19,153 nt of DNA, taken from assembly GCA_903824515.1 (NCBI GenBank), contig CAIJXA010000022.1:1-19153 (forward strand), read 5' to 3'. A model generated the notes under the pieces. That model was not told where the DNA came from. It did not search any database and worked only from the letters and a program-made list of their open reading frames with translations. Positions 6,428 through 13,948 of the stretch are shown piece after piece. How positions within the stretch are numbered: position 1 is the first letter of the stretch; each line of letters begins with the position of its first letter. The translations under genes and the position numbers were made by a program. The stretch comes from an uncultured bacterium (GTDB lineage: Bacteria; Patescibacteriota; Minisyncoccia; Moranbacterales; GWC2-37-73).

Positions 6428-7576
6428 TTAATTTTTAATTGGCATAATAATATAGGTGAATGAAGAGATTTCCTCATTGTTTTCTCCCTGTACCATGCGA
6501 AGCACAGCTGGCGAAGAATTACTATTCATGAGCAATGCTAAGCGCGGCGTGGTGATAGTTTGCAGACCGTCAACCATATAACGAGGATTAAACAAAGCAC
6601 TTTGCTCTGGCCCTGTAATATTAGCGCTGATAATGGTTTGATTTTCTCCCACTTCTTCTGCCTTAGACTGAACCTTGAGAACTTTTTTTTCTGGGTCAAC
6701 TGAAAACTGAATTTCGCCAGCCTTGCTATTGGTAAAAATTCCAGCAATTTTGACCGCACGTAGAACATCATTTTTCTCTAAAACAACCTTCGTTGTAAAC
6801 TGCTGTGGGATTATTTGACGATATTCTGGATAACGACCATTGATCAGGCGCGAAACAATCCGAACATTGTCTATCTGAAAAAAGATTTGACTTTCTTCAA
6901 TGCCTATCTTTATATCCTGAGTCTCTCCCCCGATAACTCGAAAAACTTCAGAAAAAGTATTTTGAGGAACTATAATTGAACTAGTTTTCTCAAAGAAAAG
7001 ATCGTACACCATCGGGTCTTCCTTTTTTAGCGTGACAACCGCTTCTGCCAGACGAAAACTATCAGTCGCAGCAATGCGAACCTCCTCTTTTGTCAACACA
7101 ACATTTAAACCCGTCAACTCTGGACGCGTACTGTCCAAAGAAACGCAAGAAATTAAACGTGGAATAGCTTCTTTCATTTCTTGGGCTGGAAGTGAAAACA
7201 AAAAAGAACCCGCCATCTCAGGAATAATTGGAAAATCATGTGCCATCAGGCCCTTGATTTGAGCTTTCGAGGATCCACTTTCTATGTAAAGAGTTTGGTC
7301 AACAACAGTCAGTGATACGGTACTGCTGGCTGGAAAGTTATTCACAAAATTGCTGAGTAGCCGGGCTGGCACTGTTATGGTACCCTCTTGTTCAATTTTT
7401 GCCCCAATTTTCAAAAATACTCCAATTTCAAGATTGGTAGCTGAAATTTTTAACATGCCATTATCAGTTTCTATGAGAATATTCTCCAAAATTGGCAGCG
7501 TAATCTGTTTGCCAACAACGCGTTCCGTACTATAAATTGCTTTTTTAAAATTTTCCTGGGTGCAGGTAACTTTCAT
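6428..7576 (-). CDS. dnaN: DNA polymerase III beta sliding clamp
   Basis: A ring-shaped processivity clamp that tethers DNA polymerase III and other partners to DNA. From ATG 7576 the product is 382 residues with three tandem clamp folds. The family start MKVTCTQENFKKAI is clear. The frame stays open to an ATG at 7624, but that would add 16 residues encoded by the DnaA-box spacer, so it is rejected. Visible family features are LPILENILIE, LLSNFVNNFP, RPELTGLNVV, ATDSFRLAE and a C-terminal SSFTYIIMPIKN (family: ...yvimPm). It is transcribed with dnaA, 57 bases downstream and with no terminator between them. Confidence 0.96.
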   Translation of the reverse strand: MKVTCTQENFKKAIYSTERVVGKQITLPILENILIETDNGMLKISATNLEIGVFLKIGAKIEQEGTITVPARLLSNFVNNFPASSTVSLTVVDQTLYIESGSSKAQIKGLMAHDFPIIPEMAGSFLFSLPAQEMKEAIPRLISCVSLDSTRPELTGLNVVLTKEEVRIAATDSFRLAEAVVTLKKEDPMVYDLFFEKTSSIIVPQNTFSEVFRVIGGETQDIKIGIEESQIFFQIDNVRIVSRLINGRYPEYRQIIPQQFTTKVVLEKNDVLRAVKIAGIFTNSKAGEIQFSVDPEKKVLKVQSKAEEVGENQTIISANITGPEQSALFNPRYMVDGLQTITTPRLALLMNSNSSPAVLRMVQGENNEEISSFTYIIMPIKN

Positions 7577-7599
7577 ATATTTTTTAGTTACAATTAATC

Positions 7600-7619
7600 T
7601 TGTCCACAACTTATGCACA
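7600..7619 (+). promoter_or_regulatory. pair of DnaA-box-like sites between dnaA and dnaN
   Basis: TTGTCCACA (7600-7608) and TTATGCACA (7611-7619) each differ by one base from TTATCCACA. Their starts are 11 bp apart, the same spacing as the pair upstream of dnaA but on the opposite strand. They may be an origin sub-site or regulate dnaN. Confidence 0.6.
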
Positions 7620-7633
7620 TGCAAATAATGGCT

Positions 7634-9046
7634 CTAGAGTGAGTATATCTTCTCTTTCAGGATAGAAACATCCTCTTTAACCTTTTCATTATTTTCCATG
7701 TCCTTGCTCACTTTTTCATAGGCATGCATGGCCGTAGTGTGATCTCGACCGCCAAATTGACTCCCTATTCCAGGATATGAGGCATTGAGCTCACTTCGCA
7801 TTATATACATTGCGATTTGTCGAGCATAAGAAATTTCCTTCTTTCTTCCTTTTTCAATCAACTCCTTAATTGGAATATTAAAATATTGAGAAACGGCATC
7901 AATAACATTTTGCGGTTGAACGCCTTTCTTTTTGCCAGCTGAGATTATCTCCGAAAGGGCTTGCTGAACGAATTTGAGGGTTGGAAGCTTATTATTAAAC
8001 TCACAAGCTGCAACAATTCTGTTTAAAGCTCCCTCCAGTTCGCGAATATTATTTTTCACGTTTTCAGCAATGAAGCGCAGAGCCTCTTCATCAAGATAAA
8101 AATTCTTTTCAGCTGCCTTAGTTTTTAAAATTGCCATCCTAGTCTCGAGGTCAGGCTGTCCGATATCCGCAATCATCCCTCCTTCAAAACGAGATCTGAG
8201 TCTATCTTCAAGTGTTGCAATAGCTTTTGGTGGACGATCACTACTAATCACTATCTGCTTATTTATTTGATATAGCGCATTAAAGATGTGAAAAAATTCC
8301 ATCTGAGTTTTCTCTTTTTTCTCTAAAAATTGCACATCATCAATAATCAATAGGTCTATAGCTGAATAAGCAGCCTTAAAATCATTAACAGTCTGATTAC
8401 GAATAGAGTCAATAAGCTCGTTTGCGAATCTCTCCGTGGCTATATATTTTATTTTTTTTGCTGGATCCTTTTCAAGAACTTCATTGCCGATGGATTGCAA
8501 CAAGTGCGTCTTTCCAAGACCAACCCCGCCATAAATGAAAAGTGGATTATAAACTTTGCCCAAATTTTGAGACACAGCATAGCAGGCAGCGCGAGCAAGT
8601 TCATTGTTTTCCCCTATAATGAAATTTTCAAAGGTATAGCGATGATTTATATTGTTCTCATAGGCTTTTTGAACAGATGCAGCCTGAGTATTTGCTGATT
8701 GCGAAACGTGAGAATAGGGATTAGTGATACCACTGGGGATAGCGACGGCATGTGCGATTGAATCAATTTTCTTAATTTCATTGCCTTGCGGAGCTTGATC
8801 CAGGTTATATATAATACAACTTATTTCTTTTATATCTTCTTGAAAATTTCGCAAGGCTCGAAAAATAAAAGTATTGTATTTGTTCTCAAGCCATTCCTTT
8901 GCAAAACCATTAGGAACGCCGATAACGACTTTCCCATTTTCCCTGGAAAGAATGGTTGTATTTTTAAACCATGTACTAAAATTTGCTTTTGAAATTGATA
9001 ACTCTATTTCACCCAAAGCAGCTTGCCATAGTTCTGTATTATTCAT
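7634..9046 (-). CDS. dnaA: chromosomal replication initiator DnaA
   Basis: An AAA+ ATPase that binds DnaA boxes and unwinds oriC. The protein has 470 residues. Domain I (1-80) opens with LWQAALGEIELSISKANFSTWF, followed by a variable linker (about 85-132, Ala/Ser/Gln rich). The AAA+ domain III holds Walker A GGVGLGKT (173-180), Walker B LLIIDD (232-237), sensor I ISSDRPP and an LEDRLRSRFEGG arginine-finger region. DNA-binding domain IV ends with the DnaA signature GGRDHTTAMHAYEKV (432-446). ATG 9046 gives a start that fits domain I. It lies 31 bases downstream of a strong extended -10 promoter, and two DnaA boxes just upstream suggest autoregulation. It heads the dnaA-dnaN-DUF721-rpsT minus-strand series. 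Confidence 0.97.
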   Translation of the reverse strand: MNNTELWQAALGEIELSISKANFSTWFKNTTILSRENGKVVIGVPNGFAKEWLENKYNTFIFRALRNFQEDIKEISCIIYNLDQAPQGNEIKKIDSIAHAVAIPSGITNPYSHVSQSANTQAASVQKAYENNINHRYTFENFIIGENNELARAACYAVSQNLGKVYNPLFIYGGVGLGKTHLLQSIGNEVLEKDPAKKIKYIATERFANELIDSIRNQTVNDFKAAYSAIDLLIIDDVQFLEKKEKTQMEFFHIFNALYQINKQIVISSDRPPKAIATLEDRLRSRFEGGMIADIGQPDLETRMAILKTKAAEKNFYLDEEALRFIAENVKNNIRELEGALNRIVAACEFNNKLPTLKFVQQALSEIISAGKKKGVQPQNVIDAVSQYFNIPIKELIEKGRKKEISYARQIAMYIMRSELNASYPGIGSQFGGRDHTTAMHAYEKVSKDMENNEKVKEDVSILKEKIYSL

Positions 9047-9076
9047 ATATGTAATCTACTTACTGATACCCCCGAG

Positions 9077-9105
9077 ATTATATCACGCACGATTTATGAA
9101 GACCA
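9077..9105 (-). promoter_or_regulatory. predicted dnaA promoter, extended -10
   Basis: Minus strand TGATATAAT (9085-9077) is a perfect extended -10. The 17-base-spaced -35 (TGGTCT, 9105-9100) is weak, as often with extended -10 promoters. The leader would be about 25 bases. DnaA boxes start 20 bases upstream of the -35. Confidence 0.65.
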
Positions 9106-9124
9106 GAAAATCAACATCAGATAC

Positions 9125-9144
9125 TGTTGATAAGTTGTGGATAA
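9125..9144 (-). promoter_or_regulatory. DnaA boxes upstream of dnaA
   Basis: Read on the minus strand: TTATCCACA (9144-9136), a perfect consensus box, then TTATCAACA (9133-9125), one mismatch. Both are on the same strand, with starts 11 bp apart (about one helical turn), which suits cooperative DnaA binding for origin function and for dnaA autorepression. Confidence 0.85.
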
Positions 9145-9397
9145 GTATATAATCAATCTTTCAGTTTTATTTACTACTCTTTATAATAAGAAGTTATTCA
9201 CTTTTTAATTAAAGCTCTTTCTTTAAAATATAGACTCATTTAAAACATTGTCAATATTTCACAAACAAATATGCTCTCTTTAAAGCTATATTGCGCTTTT
9301 TCACTGCTAACCCAGAACTGCCTAACTCGACAAGGCCAAGAATACCTCATTTTTCATAATTTAGCCCTATTCTAGCTATTTTAACCTCGTTTTTTGG

Positions 9398-9425
9398 TTG
9401 ACTTTTTTTAATATCCTGCTACACT
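9398..9425 (+). promoter_or_regulatory. predicted rpmH promoter
   Basis: TTGACT (9398-9403), 16-base spacer, TACACT (9420-9425), with TG at 9417-9418 giving an extended -10. The predicted start is near 9432, about 40 bases before the rpmH ATG. It probably drives rpmH-rnpA-yidC. Confidence 0.6.
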
Positions 9426-9472
9426 TGGATAAGTATTGTCATTTTATTAATTATCTTAAGAATATCAACGTC

Positions 9473-9607
9473 ATGAAACGAACTTATCAACCGAAGAAAG
9501 GCCGAAGAAAAAGCCGACATGGTTTCCTAACCAGAATGAGCACAAGCAACGGTGCAGCAGTAATCAAGAGGCGAAGGCAGGCTGGAAGAAAAAAACTTTC
9601 AGTTTAA
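9473..9607 (+). CDS. rpmH: 50S ribosomal protein L34
   Basis: A 44-residue, very basic ribosomal protein of the large subunit. MKRTYQPKKGRRKSRHGF and GAAVIKRRRQAGRKKLSV match L34 over the full length. The open frame extends to 9398 but the L34 family always starts at MKRTYQP, so ATG 9473 is chosen. It is the first gene of the rightward series next to oriC, 24 bases before rnpA. Confidence 0.98.
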   Translation: MKRTYQPKKGRRKSRHGFLTRMSTSNGAAVIKRRRQAGRKKLSV

Positions 9608-9631
9608 TTCAACTTGTGAACAAAAAAAACA

Positions 9632-9973
9632 ATGCTTCCAATTCGACACAGATTAATTAAGCGCGAAGATTTTGCCCTGATTTACAAAAATGGCTCTTAT
9701 GCAGCATGCGACGGCATATCAATGAAGCTTTTGAAAACCAATCAGGATTTTACCAGAATAGGCTTTCCGATAAGTAAGAAGCATTTAAAAAAAGCGGTTG
9801 ACAGAAATCTAACAAGGAGAATTCTGAGAGAAGCTGCCAGAGTTAACCTTTCTGCTTTGAAACCAGGATATGATTTGGTACTGATGATTAGTCCAGAAAA
9901 AAAAGCACTCCAGTTTAGCGAAACAGTAATCGTTCTCAAAAAGTTGTTTACGAAAGCTAACCTATTTATCTAG
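9632..9973 (+). CDS. rnpA: ribonuclease P protein component
   Basis: The protein subunit of RNase P, which with the rnpB RNA (not in this window) trims tRNA 5' leaders. The protein is 113 residues, normal size. It begins LPIRHRLIKREDFALIYKNG (family: L.k..dF..v...G). It carries the RNR-type basic helix DRNLTRRILREAAR (57-70), in which the usual RNR reads RNL, and a C-terminal YDLVLMISPEK strand (family: D.vviar). Placement between rpmH and yidC is the conserved order. Confidence 0.93.
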   Translation: MLPIRHRLIKREDFALIYKNGSYAACDGISMKLLKTNQDFTRIGFPISKKHLKKAVDRNLTRRILREAARVNLSALKPGYDLVLMISPEKKALQFSETVIVLKKLFTKANLFI

Positions 9974-10000
9974 TCTAATATTTAGACAAAAAATCAAAAC

Positions 10001-10729
10001 ATGCTATCTTTTTTTCACTCTATTGTTTATCAGCCCCTATATAATATACTTATATTTCTTTATAATGTCGTTCCCGGCAAAGATTTTGGCGTCTCTATTA
10101 TTCTAATTACTGTGCTGCTTCGTACGATTCTTATTCCGCTTTATAAAAAACAAATAGAATCACAAAAGAAACTTCAAGAGCTTCAACCAAAAATCAAGGC
10201 TCTTCAGGAAAAAACCAAGAATGACAAAGAGCAACAAACGAAGCAGCTAATGGAGCTATACAAGGAAAATAAGACGAATCCCTTTTCGGGCTGTTTGCCA
10301 CTTATTGTCCAATTGGTTTTTTTAATTGCAATTTATAGGGTACTGATAACCATTTCCAGTAATGGACTGACCGTCGACGCAAGTCAACTCTACTCATTTG
10401 TTGCAAATCCTGACAAAATAAATCAATTATTCCTTTCCTCTGTTGATTTAACCAAGCCTAATTATATCATTGCTGCGCTTGCGGCTCTTGCTCAATACTT
10501 CCAAACCAAAATGCTCATGAGCCAGCAACCAACCCCAGCAATTTCCACGGATGACTCAGGAAAACCAGACATTGCACAAATGATGAACAAGCAGATGCTA
10601 TATCTAGGACCATTTCTTACTTTGTTCATAGGTATTAAGTTTCCAGCAGGTCTTTCTCTTTATTGGCTAGCTGGAACACTGTTTATGCTTGTGCAACAAG
10701 TATTAATGCAAAGAAAGTCCTCTAATTAA
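10001..10729 (+). CDS. yidC: membrane protein insertase YidC/Oxa1 family
   Basis: Inserts membrane proteins with or without the Sec translocon. The protein has 242 residues, the short form without the large periplasmic domain of Gram-negative YidC. The order seen is an N-terminal membrane segment, then a segment with TVLLRTILIPL holding the conserved groove Arg (R41). A charged coiled-coil-like cytoplasmic hairpin follows (about 48-85, with QPKIKALQEK and KENKTNPFSGCLPLIVQ), then three more membrane segments. The last is GLSLYWLAGTLFMLVQQ, a clear family signature. The first segment looks like an uncleaved anchor rather than a lipoprotein signal. It lies 27 bases after rnpA, probably in the same transcript. 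Confidence 0.95.
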   Translation: MLSFFHSIVYQPLYNILIFLYNVVPGKDFGVSIILITVLLRTILIPLYKKQIESQKKLQELQPKIKALQEKTKNDKEQQTKQLMELYKENKTNPFSGCLPLIVQLVFLIAIYRVLITISSNGLTVDASQLYSFVANPDKINQLFLSSVDLTKPNYIIAALAALAQYFQTKMLMSQQPTPAISTDDSGKPDIAQMMNKQMLYLGPFLTLFIGIKFPAGLSLYWLAGTLFMLVQQVLMQRKSSN

Positions 10730-10870
10730 TGTTTTTACTGCCAATTCCAACTAGCTAAAATTTGAAAGCGATTTAAGTGTATTACTGTAGATATACAGTT
10801 TGAAAACATAACAAACTAAATTATCAGGAAATCAATAAGGCGAGACTTATTTAAATTTCCACTACCAGAT

Positions 10871-11341
10871 ATGGATCAACAAACAAGTATAATAAAGAAA
10901 ATAATTGAGCAATTACTAGATAAAATGGGGTTTTCAGGCACCGTTGATTTAGTAAAAACTGATACAGATGATGCTATTTACTCCATTTCTACCGATAATG
11001 ATTCTCATCTATTAATTGGTCAGCATGGCATCAACCTCCAAGCCTTCCAACATATTGCTCGACTAATTGTTAGAAAGCAATTTCCAGAAAAAATTCGTTT
11101 TTCGATAGACATCAATGATTATCGACAGCAGAAAAATCATTCCATTGTGGAATTAGCTCATCAAGCCGCCCAAGAAGCCATCGCGCAACATCATTCCGTT
11201 ATTATGAGACCTATGTCAACTTACGAAAGAAGGATTGTGCATCTTGAGCTTTCAAAAAGTTCTGAAGTTGTCACCGAAAGTACCGGCGAAGGAGAAAGCC
11301 GAAAAATAATAGTCAAACCTGCTGACATGCTTGCTGCATAA
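10871..11341 (+). CDS. jag: Jag/KhpB-like RNA-binding protein (KH + R3H)
   Basis: A cytoplasmic RNA-binding protein of the Jag (KhpB/EloR) family, commonly found after yidC. The 156 residues split into a type II KH domain (about 25-90, with the G-x-x-G loop G50-Q-H-G53 in LLIGQHGINLQAFQ) and an R3H domain (about 90-150). The R3H motif is R120-x3-H124 inside MSTYERRIVHLEL, followed by TESTGEGESRKIIVKP. The short N-terminal Jag_N domain of longer homologues is absent, which shortens it from the usual ~200+ residues. The gap of 141 bases from yidC contains a small hairpin (ACTGTA, loop GATA, TACAGT; 10784-10799) with no T-tract. Confidence 0.92.
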   Translation: MDQQTSIIKKIIEQLLDKMGFSGTVDLVKTDTDDAIYSISTDNDSHLLIGQHGINLQAFQHIARLIVRKQFPEKIRFSIDINDYRQQKNHSIVELAHQAAQEAIAQHHSVIMRPMSTYERRIVHLELSKSSEVVTESTGEGESRKIIVKPADMLAA

Positions 11342-11435
11342 TATGTATGCGCTGAGCTTTTTTGTTTTCAATTAGCTTAACATCAATTCAAGATTTCAAG
11401 CAGCAACTCTGTTTTTTTGTTTATTGTTTAGCAAG

Positions 11436-11574
11436 GTGAAAGTCCGCCCCAGGCGGGCCGATTCGATGTCGCAGCAAGTGGTAATTTTCCTACCCAGATT
11501 GTCCATTTCGATAAGCCTAGAGCGAGACTAGCCTGCGCTCCAGGGCTTTACCCTAAAGCACTAGTGTGCTTTTA
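11436..11574 (+). ncRNA. structured RNA resembling HEARO / IscB omega-RNA, no adjacent ORF
   Basis: The 277-base jag-flippase gap has no coding frame but several strong stems in a row. Stem 1: GTCCGCC (11442-11448) with GGCGGGC (11452-11458). Stem 2: TGGTA (11479-11483) with TACCCA (11491-11496), one bulge. Stem 3: AAGCC (11513-11517) with GGCTT (11544-11548), enclosing GAGCG (11520-11524) with CGCTC (11536-11540). Stem 4: AAAGCAC (11555-11561) with GTGCTTT (11566-11572). It opens with GTGAAAGTCC, and GTGA/ATGA is the reported insertion context of HEARO elements. I recall HEARO (the IS200/IS605-associated IscB guide scaffold) as having this layout and similar conserved words, but that is memory and no model was run. 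The RNA-like structure is seen directly; its class is inferred. No IscB, TnpB or TnpA is in the window, so it would be a standalone copy. If so, the guide would be the bases just upstream of 11436. Confidence 0.55.
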
Positions 11575-11617
11575 AACAGACTCTTGGTTAGTTAAAACAC
11601 AAACAACATCAAACCAT

Positions 11618-13033
11618 ATGGCTATTGCAAGAAAAATTGCATACAATGTGATTTTCAATGTAATCACAAAGATACTATCGACCATCCTCGCGCTTGTTGG
11701 AATTGGTTTTATTACGCGCTATCTTGGTAAGGATGGATTTGGCGACTATTCAACAGTTCTTGCTTTTTTTGCTTTTTTTGGATCCGCTGCAGATCTTGGA
11801 CTATACAGCATCACTGCTCGAGAAATATCTCGTCCAGAAGCTAATGAAAAAAAAATCGTCAGCAATGCCCTTGCGCTGCGATTGTCTTCTTCTGTCTTGG
11901 TTTTCGCCATAACGCCGATATTTATATATTTCCTTCCTTATTCTCGAGACGTTAAAATTGGCATTATTATCGCTGCTGCCTCCTTTGTTTTTTCAACAAC
12001 CTATATGGTGCTCAATGGGGTGTTTCAGAAAAACCTGGCCATGGATAAGGTGGCCTCAGCCGAGGTAATAGGCAAGGTTCTTCAGCTTTTTATTATCATT
12101 CTGGCTGTAAAAATGAACCTTGGCTTTATTGCAATTGTTTTTTCCGTTCTTGCTTCAATGATTTTAAACTTTATAATCATAGTATTCTTAGCGCGTAAAT
12201 ATGTCTCGCTCTCCTTGGAGTTTGACTTTGCTTATTGGAAAAAATTCTTAATCGAATCTGCCCCATTAGGTTTTTCCTCCTTAATTATATTCATATATTT
12301 TAAAATAGATACAATTTTACTTTCAATTCTGAAAACAAATACAGAGGTTGGGCTTTACAATGCTGCTTACAAGGTCCTTGAAAACGTAACTTTTTTTCCA
12401 GCCATGATTATTGGGCTTATTTTTCCACTTCTGGCTAGGCATATTTTTTCAGATAAGGAAGAGTTTGCACGTATTGCAAATGAAACGCTTAAGATTTTTG
12501 CTATTCTTATTGTTCCTTTAGTTGTCGGAACGCTGTTTCTGGCCGACGGAGTTATTCATTTGATTGGTGGGGATACCTTTGCTGCTTCAGCAAATATCCT
12601 TCGAATTTTGATTTTTGCATTGGTTTTTATTTTCTTTGGAAGTCTTTTCAATAGTGTGCTTATCGCCGGCAACCATCAAAAAAAATTAATTATACCGCTA
12701 ATCTTATGCGCTCTTTTTAACATAGTTTCAAATATTATTTTCATTCCAATTTACTCCTATAATGCTGCAGCCACCACCTCTGTTTTCACTGAGTTTTTCG
12801 TAACCATGGCTGGATTCATGCTGGTATCAAAATATATTCACTTTAGACCACGTATAGAAAATCTTTCCCGCATTCTTTTCTCGGGACTCATTATGGGGCT
12901 ATTTTTATATTTATTTAAAGCTGAAAATTTCTTTTTTCTAGCCCTGGGAAGTTCAGGAATTTATATTGCCTTTTTGTGGTTTACAAAAACAATTACCGCC
13001 AAAGATATTACCAGCATAGTTGCAGCAAAGTAA
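11618..13033 (+). CDS. Wzx-type polysaccharide flippase (MOP superfamily)
   Basis: A 471-residue integral membrane protein with about 12-14 hydrophobic segments. It starts with the family's N-terminal pattern IAYNVIFNVITKILSTILALVG and GFITRYLGKDGFGDYSTV, seen in oligosaccharide flippases (RfbX/Wzx, polysaccharide biosynthesis protein family). It would carry lipid-linked sugar units across the membrane. The other genes downstream (two glycosyltransferase domains, two ligase/polymerase domains) support this. It is first in the operon, 40 bases before the next gene. ATG 11618 is the first start and fits the first membrane helix. The substrate cannot be read from the sequence. Confidence 0.88.
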   Translation: MAIARKIAYNVIFNVITKILSTILALVGIGFITRYLGKDGFGDYSTVLAFFAFFGSAADLGLYSITAREISRPEANEKKIVSNALALRLSSSVLVFAITPIFIYFLPYSRDVKIGIIIAAASFVFSTTYMVLNGVFQKNLAMDKVASAEVIGKVLQLFIIILAVKMNLGFIAIVFSVLASMILNFIIIVFLARKYVSLSLEFDFAYWKKFLIESAPLGFSSLIIFIYFKIDTILLSILKTNTEVGLYNAAYKVLENVTFFPAMIIGLIFPLLARHIFSDKEEFARIANETLKIFAILIVPLVVGTLFLADGVIHLIGGDTFAASANILRILIFALVFIFFGSLFNSVLIAGNHQKKLIIPLILCALFNIVSNIIFIPIYSYNAAATTSVFTEFFVTMAGFMLVSKYIHFRPRIENLSRILFSGLIMGLFLYLFKAENFFFLALGSSGIYIAFLWFTKTITAKDITSIVAAK

Positions 13034-13072
13034 CTTGAAGCTAAATCAGTCTCTAAATATATCATTAATTAT

Positions 13073-13945
13073 ATGCTAAAAACAGTTCAACCAAGCATTT
13101 TTGTTGTGGTTTTAAATTACAATGGCAAAGACACATTAACAGCCTGTCTTTCCTCTGTTTTTCAATCTGATTTTAAGGGCTTTGAGGTTATTGTGGTTGA
13201 TAATAATTCCATTGATGGATCTTTTGAACTTGCAAAGAATCAATTCCCACGCGCTCATTTCATAAAAAATTCTAAAAATATTGGTTTTGCCAAAGGCAAT
13301 AACATAGGCATACGTTTTGCTTTGGAAAAATTTGCTGACTACATTTTAGTCTTGAATAATGATGCATATTTGGAAAAAAATACCATTCTAGAGCTAGCCA
13401 TAGTGGCCGAAAAAACCAAAACAGCCGGAATATTTAATCCCATAATTTTAAATGCTAACAATAATTCTATTTGGTTTGCAGGCGGCAAAATTGATTGGCT
13501 CAAAATGAAAAATCAACATCTGACAAAAATTTCTTCACAAAACCCCTATTCAACCCAGTATTGCACTGGTTGTGCAATGTTTATAAGCAAGGAGGTATTT
13601 AAAAAAATTGGGCTTTTTGATGAAAGATATTTTCTTTATTATGAGGATGCCGATTTCTCGGTTCGCGCAAAAAATGCAGGCTTTGATTTACGCATCTGTC
13701 CTAGCGCAAAAGTTCTTCACATCGAACAAAGCTCCATTAACAACCCACTGAAAACCTATTGGCTAGTACTTTCTGGAATGATTTTCTTTTTTTCTCAAGG
13801 TAGTCCTTTTCAAAAAATATGGCTGCTGCTTTATCTTCAATTACGTAAATTTAAAAATTATTTTTTAAATCTTCTTAAGCCATCCCAACAGACCTTTCAA
13901 GTAAAAAAAGCTTACAAGGACTTTAGAAAAATTAATTTACTCTAA
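13073..13945 (+). CDS. family 2 glycosyltransferase (rhamnosyltransferase-like)
   Basis: A 290-residue GT-A fold enzyme, likely adding one sugar of the surface glycan on the cytoplasmic side. The opening FVVVLNYNGKDTLTACLSSV and VIVVDNNSIDGS (to residue 50) bind the nucleotide sugar. NIGFAKGNNIG (69-79) is typical of the COG1216 group. The metal-binding DxD-type position reads LNND (94-97). The acceptor-side FLYYEDADFSVRAKNAGF (187-204) holds the ED catalytic pair at 191-192. A hydrophobic stretch at about 226-255 may attach it to the membrane. It lies 3 bases before the next gene. The donor sugar is unknown. Confidence 0.9.
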   Translation: MLKTVQPSIFVVVLNYNGKDTLTACLSSVFQSDFKGFEVIVVDNNSIDGSFELAKNQFPRAHFIKNSKNIGFAKGNNIGIRFALEKFADYILVLNNDAYLEKNTILELAIVAEKTKTAGIFNPIILNANNNSIWFAGGKIDWLKMKNQHLTKISSQNPYSTQYCTGCAMFISKEVFKKIGLFDERYFLYYEDADFSVRAKNAGFDLRICPSAKVLHIEQSSINNPLKTYWLVLSGMIFFFSQGSPFQKIWLLLYLQLRKFKNYFLNLLKPSQQTFQVKKAYKDFRKINLL

Positions 13946-13948
13946 ACT

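Larger units (their letters stand above)
9047..9472. other. oriC: probable oriC (dnaA-rpmH intergenic region)
   Basis: The 426-base gap holds no gene. It separates leftward dnaA from rightward rpmH, the ancestral bacterial origin position. It contains a perfect DnaA box (9136-9144), a one-mismatch box (9125-9133), a weak TTATTCACT (9194-9202), and a long AT-rich stretch (about 9140-9260) suited to unwinding. It also holds the dnaA and rpmH promoters. Flanking genes diverge from it. No GC-skew calculation was made. Confidence 0.75.

Noticed and set aside
7577..7624. N-terminal extension of dnaN to ATG 7624
   Set aside because: The added residues are not in the clamp family and are encoded by the spacer that carries two DnaA-box-like sites.
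9165..9190. DnaA-trio element near TACTACT in oriC
   Set aside because: It is on the wrong side of the DnaA boxes relative to their orientation and is only two clear trios long.
10784..10799. Terminator between yidC and jag
   Set aside because: A 6-bp A/T-rich stem with no T-tract after it; it could be an operator-like palindrome but nothing supports that.
11430..11580. Group II intron fragment, suggested by GTGAAAGTCC
   Set aside because: No domain V hairpin, no boundary GTGYG...AY and no reverse transcriptase frame; the stems are also too short for an intron core.
11430..11580. SRP RNA, tmRNA or RNase P RNA
   Set aside because: None of the diagnostic words is present (SRP GGAAGGAAGCA-type tetraloop region, tmRNA tRNA-like acceptor end with CCA, RNase P P4 elements).
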